The notes under the pieces are model-generated. The model was not told the origin of the DNA and did not search any database. It worked only from the letters and a program-made list of their open reading frames with translations. From Ministeria vibrans ATCC 50519 (lineage: Eukaryota; Opisthokonta; Filasterea), in the NCBI GenBank assembly GCA_943704425.1, contig CALSCP010000733.1, positions 47,040 through 111,039 on the forward strand: 64,000 nt of DNA, read 5' to 3'. The translations under genes were made by a program, and so were the position numbers. Within the stretch, counting starts at the first letter, position 1. Each line of letters opens with the position of its first letter. Shown piece by piece: positions 23,801 through 35,500 of this stretch.

Positions 23801-26800
23801 AAAGCCACAATGGCGTGCATCGCTTGAAAATTAACAATCGGCTCACTGCCATTGACAAGTCGCTGTGTCATATAGCGCAAAAGCGCGACCTGAGCACTGT
23901 GCGATAGTCGAGCCACGTCACGTTTGCCAACTTTGATGACACCATCCGCAAGCGGTACCGGTGAGACGGAGTTGCACCAGTGTTGCAGCACAGCATCATG
24001 CAGCGAGGTCATGCCGTCGGCTTCGAGTGGCAAACCATTGGTTGTCGAAGGCGAACGAGCCTCATCGGACGGCGAGAGGTGCGACCAGGCGCCCACAAGT
24101 TTCTCAAGGTTGTCAGTCTGCAGAAACGCAACTGACCACAAAACACGCAAAGCTTCGTGCTTGGCATCGGGAAAATCAAGCGATCCGCAGCTCCGCAAAA
24201 AGTAGAGCACCGAGAGCTGTGGCTGCACCAGTTCACCGTTCGTCATGACACAGTCGGCAATGTACGTGGAGACAGAGGCACTGTCATTTCCATAGGCCCT
24301 CTTGGCCCTTTCTATCACAGTCGTAGCCAGAAGATCGGCAGCGCAATGGGACGAAAGCAACGACAACAAAAGGGCCACAAAAGCCGGTGAGAATTCGCCA
24401 TCAAAGCTCGAAATGTCCTCAACTGACACAGGCTTCTCCTCGTCGGTCATATCCAGCAATTGGTACACAAAGCGCGCTAGAAGGGTTTGACGAAGAATGC
24501 TGTTGGTGTTGCGCACAGACGAGTGCAATATGGCCTGCAGCAAGCACAGTCCATACTTTGGCGCATTTTTCAGCACCTTCTCTTCCAACTCCTCCCGAGA
24601 GCCCACAATAAGGCGAGCCGCTACTTCGGCTTGCTGAATAAGAAGCAGTGGTGGCGAGTCAAGTTGAATCAGCACGCGCAGCAGAGGGGGCCACTGAGTT
24701 GGCGAATCGCCCACACGAAAGTGGACACCAGCACGCAACACAACCGCAGTGTGCTTGTTGCTGAGCGTGATTCTGGCATCGCAAAGTTGCTCGAAAAAGT
24801 TGGTGGCCTTGGTCGCGTGGAAGTAGGCAATGGAGAGTGCGGAAAAAGCAGCGGGAATGCGCTCTAGACTCCAATCGCACACGTGAAAAAGATTGTCAAT
24901 AAGATGTAGATGAGGCAATGCGCTGGGAAGTGGACTGCTCGATTTTTCCATCGCAATAGGCATAAGGCACCGTGTGAGCTGCTGCAAGGTACGTTCCTCG
25001 GCGCCCTGCAGCACGCTATCAAGGACCCTTGCGTCCAGCTGCATAATGAAGCGCAGAGGATGGGAGCACATTGCAAGTGCGTCAAGAAATGCAGTGAGAC
25101 TTGGGGGGGACTGTCGGAAGGGCACCCCAAGTTCGTTCCACGGTAACTCTTCCCCTCGCGTCGCAATTTGCAACACAGCTGTGCACACGCCTCCCTCCTC
25201 AAAGTCAGCAATTGATCCACGCGCCGCATACTTGATATTGGCGTCAAGAGAGGAACTCGCACTCGACGGTAGACACAGTGTCTCAAGTAGAGAAAGACCC
25301 GAAATGTTCGGCAGTGTCGGTAGAAGCGAGTCCAGACCCTTCAGGACAGCTGAAATGCGCTCCCCCTCTCTCTGATCCGATGCAATCGCAACGTGAAGAA
25401 AGGTGTAGGCCCACAGACGCAAACAGTTGTGGTGGTGCAGAACTTGTGCGCACGATGCCGTAGCGTAAAACTGGTCAAAAGAGAGCAGGCGTGCGGGAGT
25501 GTCGCACCCAACGCCCCAGTTTTGCACAAGAAGGTCGACAAGTGACTTGAGCCAGATAGTCACTTGTGTCGCGCGACCCGCTCCCTGCGCTCGCGGCTGC
25601 TCAGAAAAAGCACTGTCAAAGACAGCCTGGCAAATCACAAGCACTCCGTCCAAAAGATGCTCAGGAACACCAACGTCGGTAAAATCCATCTTGTTGAAAA
25701 CAGTGCCCGGTTGGCTCTTGGTGAGCATGTCAGAGAGCGGCAGAGTGACGTGACGACCCAACAATGTCCAACAAATCCACAGCACCCTGCTGCAGTCGGG
25801 GGCGCCGGAAGCCTCGTCAAGACGTGCACTGGCAGGCGTGGCGGGCTCTTGTAATGTCGACGAATCCAGGTCGTCGTTCTCGCCACCGATATCCTCCGTG
25901 CGCAAGGAAGGGGGCACGTAGTGAGAAAAGTTAAAGATGCAGTTGGAGTTTGTGTCAAAACGGTCCAACTCGGAAAGGGGAATGAGAGATGACAAGACAA
26001 CGATTGTCTTGATGCCCTCTCGGACCAACGTACGCACGGCTGTGAGACGCTCCTCCGCTCCCAACAGGTGACTCCGTCGCAGCACGGCCCATACCATTTT
26101 CTTGCGACGCTCCCGACGAGTCGACAGCTGGAGAGTGGCAAGACGTTCAAAGAAGTCCACATCACCACAATCCAGAAGCACTGGGTGCCCGAGAGCAACA
26201 GGTAAGGACTTGGTATGACGGGCTGCTTCCTCAACGCCACGGATGAGACGATCCGTCACAACAGCGTCTCGCTGAACTACCACCGCGACCTTGGCGCTGA
26301 GATTCGGCTGGCCGACTTCCATCGTCGTTGTCGCATTCGTCTCTGGTGTACTGTGTTGTTGCTGAAAGGCAGCACCACCGTCGTTGGGCACGCTCAGGAG
26401 CCATTGAAGCAACGACTCGCGCCAGCTGTCGAGGTTTCTGTTGCGCTCCTCAATGGCTTTCCAATCACGCAAGCTCATCCCCGTCATCTGGTCCAGCAGA
26501 CTATCAGTCATGCGGAAAAGGAGCGCAAGAGGGCTGTCCTTGGCGAAATCAACGGCGGGTGAACTGACCATGGCGGTGGTGCGCGAGGAATGTAGAGTGG
26601 GTGCGAAAATATGTGCGGCGAGATCGGTGGAGCGCAAGTTGTTGATCAGCGCAGGGCTGTGTTGCAGTACAATACGAAGAGATCCAGCGTCACCAAGAAA
26701 AGGGTGCACAAAGCGCGCCATGGCACTGGCGGAGATGGGCTCGCCGAGGGAAAGAAAGGCAACGGTAAAGCAACAGCTTTGCTCCAGCTCGCGCAATCGA

Positions 26801-29276
26801 GCGGTCATAGCTGCCAGGTTGGAGCGCGCCAAAGTGAGACGTACAATCACAGGGCGCCAGGTGTCCCACGACTCGGCCTGACACACATGGAGAAGACGTG
26901 TGAAATCTTTCTCGTCGAGCACGAGAAGCCGACGACTCGAGTCCATCTTGTCTTCGCTCAACACCATCATCAGGAGATTCGTCTCATCGACGGGCATATC
27001 GCGAGAGCGCTTCAACCGAGAGCTCCAGAATTCGTCTGATAGCTTCAGTCGGTTCTGCTCCTGGTCGACCAAATGGCGCAAAGACGCTGGCATCATCTCG
27101 GTGAAAATGGGATTTTGCAGGAGTGACTCGACCACATCATTCTGTGTCTGCGTGGCACGCCCACTCGTGCGAAGCAGAGTGTAGGCGCTGATGGCGGCAA
27201 GCATGGAGACGGCATCAACGGAAAGTGCCGCCGCATTCGCTTTGGACGATTTGTTTTTGTTTTTGATGAGTTTGATGAAGTCGCGTACACGACTACGGAA
27301 GGTGGACTTGGAGTTGTCGGGAAGCTTGAAACGCAGCCCAAGCACAATGGTGGCTGACAGACCGTCTGCACTACGAGATGAATAGGTCTGACTGCGAGGG
27401 AGCGACAACTTGACAGGATCATCCAGCTGGCTCGAGGCAATGGAGTACTCAAGCACGTCGGTGTCCAGCTCAAACTTGAGCGTCATTGCGCTGTGGCCTT
27501 GCAAAAGCTTGTGACCGGTAAAGGCAAGAAAGCGATCGGACTTGAGGAGGCGGTGTTGAAGCTGAATGTCGACGCTGTAGGGGTCACTCAGCAAATCGTT
27601 GCTGGCACGCTCGGACAAAGATGATTCGCGTAAGATGCGCTCACTCTCGACGGCAATCTCAAAGACTTCAAGCTTCTGACCGTCCGTGTTGAGTGTGGCA
27701 ACGCACACTTCCAGCAGACTCTGCTTAACATCAGCATCTGCGGCACAGCGTACCACGGCTTGACTGCGAGAGATACCGCCAGACGAATGGGAGGCGACCA
27801 TGGTCGGGCCAGAGGATGCAGTAGAGGAGACGGTCGCAGGCAAGGAAGACAGGTTGGCTAGCAGATCTTGCAGAGAGATATATTCGTCCCGCATCAGGCC
27901 AGCATTGCGATGGCAGTTCACAAAGACATTGGAGAAGATCTCCTTGAGAAGCGGGCGCGAGCGTGTGAGGTACGGGTTGCTGCGTGTGCCTGACTTGAGA
28001 CCAAAAGCGGCAAGGTCAAAATCATTGGCGAGAGCATCAAACAGAAGTGTAAGACGAGGGGGTCCGAGCGTGCTGATTATTTCAGTAGGATAATCCTCGG
28101 TGAGACGCTGAATGGCGCCAAGGACTGGGGAAGCGAATTCAACGAGTTTGCGAGTCTCCGGAGGGTGAAGGAGATATTCGCAAAGAGTCGAAGGATCGCG
28201 GCGCCACGAAATGAGCTTGTAGCAGAGAAGCCGAAGGCGTGCGTGTTCGAGGGTACCCCGGTCAACGGTGTTGTGTAGCGAGAGCGCCGAGTCCGCCTTG
28301 GAACAGAGGCGCTCCACAAGGTCGAGAGACGAGCGAGCTTTGATTGTGGATTTGACGGCATCCGGGACGTTGTGGAAGAGGAGGTCGCAAGCGATCGTTG
28401 TACACCGCTTGATCGGGTGCAAAAAGAGCCACACCCGCGCGGCTCGCTTGACAAGGTCAGCAGAGAGAGAGGCGTTTGATTCCAGACGGAGGCGCATGGC
28501 ATTGCCATCTTTCGCCTCGTCCGCCGCATCCTTTATCTCCTTCCAGTCGCCAGCGCCACACCAATCTTCCGCCTTTTGTACGTTTGGCTGCGAAGAAAAG
28601 AATAAATACAACAAATAAATAAATGATAAATAATAATGTATGTACATACTTGCATGAGGACAGACCACTCCATGCGCTCCGAAGAATCACACTCTCTGCT
28701 CAGTTGAAAGATCAGTCTCCAGCACTTGTCGAGTGTCTCCCTCCGGCGCTCCTCCGTCAGGAACACCCTTGACCTCAGCAGCGACGTGTCCTTGTCCAGA
28801 TCCGTGGGCTCCTTGGGCCAGGCCCCGCCGTGCTCGTGCAGCAGCTTGCACATCTCGTAGGAGGGTAAAATAATTTTATCCCGTTCATTCGGCTCCAACA
28901 GCTTCACAATCGTCACCCTACACCAACAATGCAGACACGTTTAACATTTTATTCCCAGCATTCCAGCAAGGTCACTGTCAGACGCGAAGGAGAGGAGGAG
29001 AGCGAACCGATTTTTTTTTTTTCTCTCCTCTTTTTTTTCTCCACAACCAACGTACGCTCGAACGGCTCTTGGAAGACTCAATCCAGCACTGCCCTCGCCC
29101 TGCCACTCGGAGCAGCCAAGCGCGCGTTGGAGGATGGCATAGAGGCCGTGGGGCGACTCGTCGTGGAGGATTGCGGCGATGCCCTTGAGCGACGATGGCG
29201 CGGGCGCGTTGTGTGATGGCGGCGGAGGGGCGATCCAAGACGCCCCGTGCTTGTGCGGGCGCTTCCCTGACGGCAT
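14824..29276 (-). CDS. Giant AAA ATPase with GATase-like and vWA C-terminus, 4750 aa
   Basis: I cannot assign this to a named family. Exons on the minus strand are 29276-29056, 28917-28650 and 28587-14824; both GT-AG splices keep frame, and the start is ATG 29276. One clear AAA module has Walker A SPPGAGKT (about residue 3311) and Walker B LWLVVDEYH (about 3368). A second, apparently degenerate AAA-like block lies at about 930-1060, with a hydrophobic VWAVLRRSHLL at the Walker B position. Tandem repeats occupy about 2566-2866. At about 4300-4500 a pattern such as GGLFVFGENDPHFWHANVVL resembles class I glutamine-amidotransferase-like folds that accompany vWA domains. At about 4550-4745 a vWA domain carries a DLSGS MIDAS. 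It is colinear with the plus-strand gene at 29559, for example in YVHGVRRISDALLKWC, so the two are paralogues. It is probably a soluble assembly or remodelling ATPase; its substrate is unknown. The gene model is strong and the function is open. Confidence 0.8.
20486..21045 (-). repeat. Six in-frame 30-32-aa tandem repeats
   Basis: These lie within the minus-strand giant gene. The units alternate between type A (GPFGQEEATEERSNGP...) of 32 aa and type B (GFEWETAEERSNRP...) of 30 aa. All share the core PSSNSDFLAENHEDMFT, with F or L in the middle. In protein order they are A', A, B, A, B and A'' (the last truncated). DNA copies are nearly identical, so they arose recently by duplication of an A-B dimer of 186 bp. 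Confidence 0.9.
21048..21369 (-). repeat. Three in-frame repeats ending in ESD / SDFW
   Basis: The minus-strand giant gene has three related units just N-terminal of the A/B array. Each contains QSRRLISPVASGEAAPELDA followed by an acidic ESD or KSD. The last two continue as SDFWNCL and SDFWKAL. The first two begin GELSDHV. Unit length varies from about 32 to 37 aa. The acidic-then-W-x-x-L pattern fits the loose consensus for LC3/Atg8-interacting motifs. Confidence 0.85.
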
Positions 29277-29558
29277 GATCCCTCAGTCGCAACAGTACAC
29301 ACACACACTCACACACACCGAGTCCGTCTCGAAACAAACGAAAAGATTTGAGAGAGTGACTGAGATTTATTTATTTGTCTGAGAATAAATAAACGAAGAA
29401 ATTATCTTGTCGTTCGTTTTTTTCTCGAGGTTGATGCAACGGAAAAAAGTAAGTTGATCAAGTCCCAAAAAACGGCCAAGTCAATGAATTTCTTCTTCAT
29501 ACGCTCTTGAAGTCTAAAGTCCCTTTGCTTGGCTGGCCACTGCAGTCTCTCGACCGTC
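29277..29558. promoter_or_regulatory. Shared divergent promoter of the two giant paralogues
   Basis: The region is 282 bp between the minus-strand ATG (29276) and the plus-strand ATG (29559). It contains an AC-rich stretch (29296-29320) and an AT-rich centre with AATAAATAAA (29384-29393). I see no other gene. The short spacing implies coordinated expression of both giants. Confidence 0.6.
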
Positions 29559-32500
29559 ATGTCGGTTCCCGAGGACGATTTGGTCGCCAATAAGCACCTT
29601 GAGGAACTCAACATCTGCTTTGAGAATGCCTGGGCCGAAGCCCGCACGCTTCCGGTCTTCCGCGACATGCTGCATGCAGTGTACGAGGATGATCCAACCA
29701 ATGGTGCCCAGCCGGAGCTGCTTGGAGCCAAGGCAATGAGGTAATGGCGATTCTCGCTTACTCTGTTTCTGTCTGACTTTATTTTCTCCCAATCCATCAA
29801 TGAGCCATCGCCCTTTTAAAAATGCATTGCTGAAGGAAGATCCTTCTTCCATCTGCACATTTGGCCGCTACTGCGGATGATCCATGCTTGGCCAAGGCCC
29901 AACAACGACTAACCACCCCCAATCATAGTTCGTTTGACGAGGCGCCCGACGAGCAGCAAGACATCTTCCTGTACATGCTGTGGGTGCTGTCCCACTTGGT
30001 CAACCAACATGGAGTCGTGGAACCGCTCTCCCGCTTGTCTACGCCTGATATTAGCCAAATGAGCATTGAAGAATTCCAAGTACGATCAATTCATAATAAT
30101 TATTCATAATAATATTTTTTTTTCTCCTGAAACTCACAATCTCGAATAATTCATGTAGGTCATCTTTCCCGCCTTGCGATTGTTTGGAGACGCCCTCCGC
30201 GACGACTGCACCGGCTTCATCCCACGGAATTTTTTCTGCGGCGCAAAACTTTTCACGCAAAATACGTTGAGCTCGAATTCGGCTATGAAGGTCCACGAAT
30301 CGTTGACGAAGAGCTGGAACGATGTGATCGAGAAAGGCCAACTGCCACATCATTGCTTGCTGTCCATTGGCGATTTCAACATACTGCGTGTCGTGCAGGA
30401 ACTGCGAAACAAAGTCTTTGGCAAGCTTTGCCCGCTTGTGTCGCAAGCCGAGCAGGAGGTGAAGGAGCTGTTTGCGACGTGGAGCGATTTGCTCGACGTT
30501 GATGATCGTGCTGCGTTTGATGAGTTTAAGGAGTTGCTCGTTCCCACGATCATCAACCAAAATAACCAGCCATCTCGTCAGAGAAGCGCCGTGCAAGAAG
30601 CAAAATTCCATCGCCCTTTCCCCATTCCGCTCCCGCCCAAGTTCTCTAGCTCTGGCGAGGATTCCGCCAAAGTGCATCAACTCCTTCACCGTCTCACTTG
30701 CAGCGACTTTGCCTTGTGGGCTCACCGCTTCAAGAAGTCCAGTACGTGCACACCACTCGCAAACATACTCACTCACAATCTTGCCACTTACACAGGGGAG
30801 TCGCACCAGACGGATACTCACCGTGACCACTCTTCCAAATTGGTATTGGATGTGTTGAAATTGTCAGATGACAAGGCTAAAACACGCGAAGATTACCTGT
30901 GGCGCAATGCGAAGCTGAAGGACTTTGTTGAGAAGTGCGAGTCCAAGTGTCTGCTAGATGTCGATTTGAAATTGGAGCGCACCTATCGCTCCTTCTGCGA
31001 CACGATCCGCCAGGACTGTTTTCAGACACGCCAGGCCGAGGCACTCGCGGAGGAGCGCAACAATCCCATGCTACTCCTTCTGGACCTGCACGAGACGTTC
31101 GAGATCAGCGGCACTCCGGTCAGTCTGGGCGGCTCGGCCACCACACGTTCAACTCCCACCACTGCGAGCGCAGCCGGTTCTAGCGCACCTCCCATTCTAC
31201 CGCTACCCCAACGAGACGCTGGAGAGGGTGGTGGCGACGGTCTTGAGGACAATGCCGAGCAACACACGCGTGCAGTCTTTCTCTACGGCTACCAGGCCGG
31301 CTCGAGCAGCACGTCGAAGCGCATGCGCTACTCGGTCCCTGTCAAACTCGCCGACAAGGATGGCATTGCCAACATTGAAGTGCGAACGGTCGCTCTCCCA
31401 TTGCACATGCTCTATCTGCTTCTCGACACTCGTGACAGCGAGGAGTACTTGCGAAAGCTCTCGAGCGACGAGACAAATGAGGCGTCGGGCGAGTCGATGC
31501 GTCGCCGCGTCGTTCTCTCCTTTTGCAACGAGCAAGAATTCGGCGTGTACTCTCAGAAATCTTCTAACGCGTCAAGTCGGCGGCCCACTCATTGGGAGGA
31601 AATGATCACCTCTCTGAAGAAAGAATTCTCCGACTTGATTATTTCTCTTGAGCCCGAAAGCGGCGCGCACGAAAACGGCAGCGATCGCATAGCAGATGGT
31701 CCCTCCAACCTGCGTCTGTCTCTCTCCAGCTGCATTGTCAAAGAACGCCACAGTGTTGCCAGTATGACAAGCGTTGTGCCAATGCCCGCCACAAAGAGCG
31801 TCATTCGTGTCAAGATGGGGCGCAACGAGACCGAATTGGAGGAGTGCATAACCATCGCCTCGTTGGTGTGCTGCTCCAATGTGCCCGAGTCTGTCAGCAC
31901 CAAAATTATCCAACGCTTCTACGACACGGCGCACGACATCAAGAGTGCCTCTCTGCGCACCTCGGCGCGTACCCTCTGCGACGCTGTCATGGTCAAGTCG
32001 CTCACACATGTGTGGGTCAACAGCGAGGCTGTGGACGATTCGGACGCCAGCGAAGCGCGCTCTTCACGTCCTCTCGCGACGTCGACAGCGCCTGCCATGA
32101 GCCTTTCCAGCGCGTTTATCACAGAAGACTTTCGTGAGCTTTTGAAAGTCCTGCCCAAAAACGATGGCTCGGCGGCAGCCCGCGAGCACTTCAGTCGCAT
32201 CCTCTACATTGCCTTTCCGGGCCTTCTTCACAACCTTTCGATACACCACTTCTTCCAATATCTCAACTCCGATCCGCCTACGTGGCCAACCGCCGCCGTT
32301 ATGCCCTCCTTTACGGACCTCCTTGCCTCGACACCCTTCATGCGGGCGCGCAATCTCAACAACACTAGTCTACGTGCAACCTCGGCCGACGTGGCCGACA
32401 TTCTGTCGCTCCTCTACAGCGGCGCTGTGTCCTCTGCAGTCTTTCTTATCCGCGCCTGCCATCTCAAGATCCTCAACATGGCCATTGTTGATTTTATTCG

Positions 32501-35500
32501 CACACCTTTCACGCGCTTTGTCATCGACGGCAACAACTTTGAGGGCGCACTAGTCATGCTCAACTCGCAGTTTCCCGCCAACTCCTGGGACGGTTTTCGG
32601 CTTCTTCTCGTCGACGTTCAGCCTTCCGTTGCTCCAAGCGATCTTGTCCGCCTTCTCTCTGTCATCCAGCGCCCCGGTCTTGTCTCATTTTTGATCTACA
32701 ACGCAGGTGTTGTTGCAGGTCTGCGCTGTGTTGACCGCCTCTGCAGTCATGCGGAATGGTCTCGCTCAGGCACCGACAACTCAAGCGACATTGACTCCAT
32801 CGCCCTGTCGCGTGTACTTCTTACCCGCCTTACACCCGAATCGACGGACCGCCTGATCGAATTTGACTCATCCGACCGTGCCATCAGTGCTCTCTTTTTG
32901 GCGCTCAATGCGTCGGCGAGCGTCGCCCCCGAAGCAATCGTGAAAGCATGCCCGCCAATCCAGAAAACGTTGCTTCCGCCTGGTGCTGAGACAAGTGCCT
33001 GGCGCGAGCGTGTTGGTGACTTCTTTGACCTGGACGTGTCCACCGCCGACGATTCCGACTTTTCCAGCTACATTGTCAAGCGACATGATTCCGCCTCGCT
33101 CGGGCTCATGATCCTGGTGGGTGCCTCCCCCGAGTTTCTCACGGCCTCCCTTGAGGCCAAGCCCTGGGCCAACACCCTTTTTGAAGTCGACTCATCGCTT
33201 CGCTCTACCTCTTCCAGTAGCGCCACTTCGCACAAGGCTGCATCGCAGCGTCGCTCCTCGTTTGCGCCCGACTCCCAAGGTGATTGGACGCAAAAACTCT
33301 TTTCCTTTCTCGAGACTAGCCGCGACCCTTGTCAACCTGTGCGCGTGATTGTTCACAAGGCACACCTGCTCTCAAAGAAGATGCGACGCGACATCGTATA
33401 TGCGGCTATTGCCGCAAGCACTCGCACTCGCGGCCTTTCTGTGCGCCTCCTGTTCATCGAGCCCGCCTACAATCCGTGCTACGAGACAATTTTCGAGTCG
33501 TCCGATTTTGTCACGCAAGCCACGAAGAATGGCAGTGCGGCGCTCGTCACCAATGACTTGCACCCGCTGTGGTGCTATGCTGCGTCGCCCATTGACCCAC
33601 TCCCACAGGATGCAACCGACTGCATGATCCTCGTGTGGTGTGTGCGTCGTGCTTTTTTGCTGCTCGGCTCGACTTTTGTCGCTCCGTCGCACTCCGATCC
33701 GGCTCAGCAAGAGAATCTCGGTCCTTCCTCCACCCCCCACGAAGCACTCAAAACCGCAGCAACGAACCTGCCCGACAGCAACAAACTGTGCGAGTTTTTT
33801 CAAACGTACCCTCACGCTCTGACAAAGCTTGCGATGCTCACCAGCAACCTGAAACAGTCACACAATGTGGAACTCGACGAACTTCGACGTCTCGTCGTTT
33901 TCTCCGCCTCTGTCGCCCTTAAGGCAATGCAAAATATTGTGCCGTATGTTGTGCCGGAAACGGAAGGGCGCCCTGTCTTTGCGACCCTCGCCATGGCGAC
34001 GCTTGCGGCGGTGGAGTTTGTCGGCCAACAGTCCGCCAGTAAATGCGTGGAGCTTGAGTGCACCTTTCCCAAATTCATTGAGCGATGGCCTCTCGCATGT
34101 ATCGCCCCACAACATGTGCGTGTAGCCGCCTATGTGAGCTTTCTGAAGTGCGCCATCGCATCCATTCGTGGCGCCCATGAGCACGACCAGGCATGTTCGC
34201 TCTGGGCCTTCAATGTGTTCCGCAAGGCCCAAGGTCGCTCGTTCACATCCTTGTTGCCCAATTTTCTTCAACCGTACGTGCTCTCGCGACGCTCTGCCTC
34301 TGAGACTGGCAACGGTAACGACCAAGGATCTGTCGGCTACCTACTAGAGACGACACCCCTTGCGACTTCCAGCGCCGCCTCTGCCGGCTTGGCTCACCTC
34401 GTCATCATGAGTGGCCGCCTTGATTACAACACGCTCACCGACTCGTGGAACAACTTTGCATATGGCAGTGAGGCCCTGTTGACCATCCTCAAGTCTGGCA
34501 ATGACCCACTGCTTTACTTGCTGTGTGTCTCCTCGGCGAGCCTCTCGCGTATTTTTCCAAGTCCCCATGCTTTGAAGATGAAAGTTACCAACGATTTGCG
34601 CAGACGATTGTGCGAACAGCTGTGTGCCTTGTCCGCCTATTTTCAATATGAGGAAGAGGCTCGCCGGCGTATCGGGACCGGTGGAGACTCAGCCAAACCC
34701 TTGGCGGAGAGACTCGATTGGCTTCTTGATCGCATCAGCTTTGTCAAGTGGCTCCTTGTCGCGTCTCACCTTGAGGATGCTCCTTCCGTTGCCTTTCACA
34801 GCGACGACCTTGACCGAGTCCTTGCACGAGGTCATGTTCCCTTGGATTCCGGCGACAGCAACTTGGATCCCACAGTCATTGCCATGCTACTTTGTCTCGA
34901 CGAGCTCGGCAGCAACTCGGGCGAGAGTACAACGTTGTTTCAGAGCCTCAAAGAAGTGAAACTCTCTGCGGTGTGGCTGCTGCTTGCTCGGGAAGATAAA
35001 GGCGCGGAAGAGAACGCGCGTGTTAGACTCCAGCTTGGCGAAGCATGGACCAAGAGCCTGAATGAATCTTTGTCGGCGCGCGACTCATCTGCGGATCATT
35101 TGACTCACCCCACGATCAACTCGCGTGCGAACGTTCATTTCGACGATCGCTCCGATACGTCACTCGTAGACTATGTCGTGGAGACTCTTCTCAACTTGCC
35201 TAGGCTTGCCTCCTTGGATCAATATTCGCTCGTTTGCGATATGTCATTCAAATTCACGCCCAAAGCACTGGCTCGAGTCTGTCTTCATTTGGAGACACTC
35301 GATCGAGTTGACCAAGCCGCGATGTTGGCTCTTGTCCACGACAACATTGCCGCCACTGAAGTGTATCGTCAGGTCGTGGAAGTTGCCTGTGAGTTTCCTA
35401 CCCTGAGCCGTCTTCTGAAATTTCTCAATGCTGTTGTTGCCATTGTGCTTCGCTGCGGATTCGAAGACTGGCGCGAACCCAAGCACCTCCAGCTGCTCCT

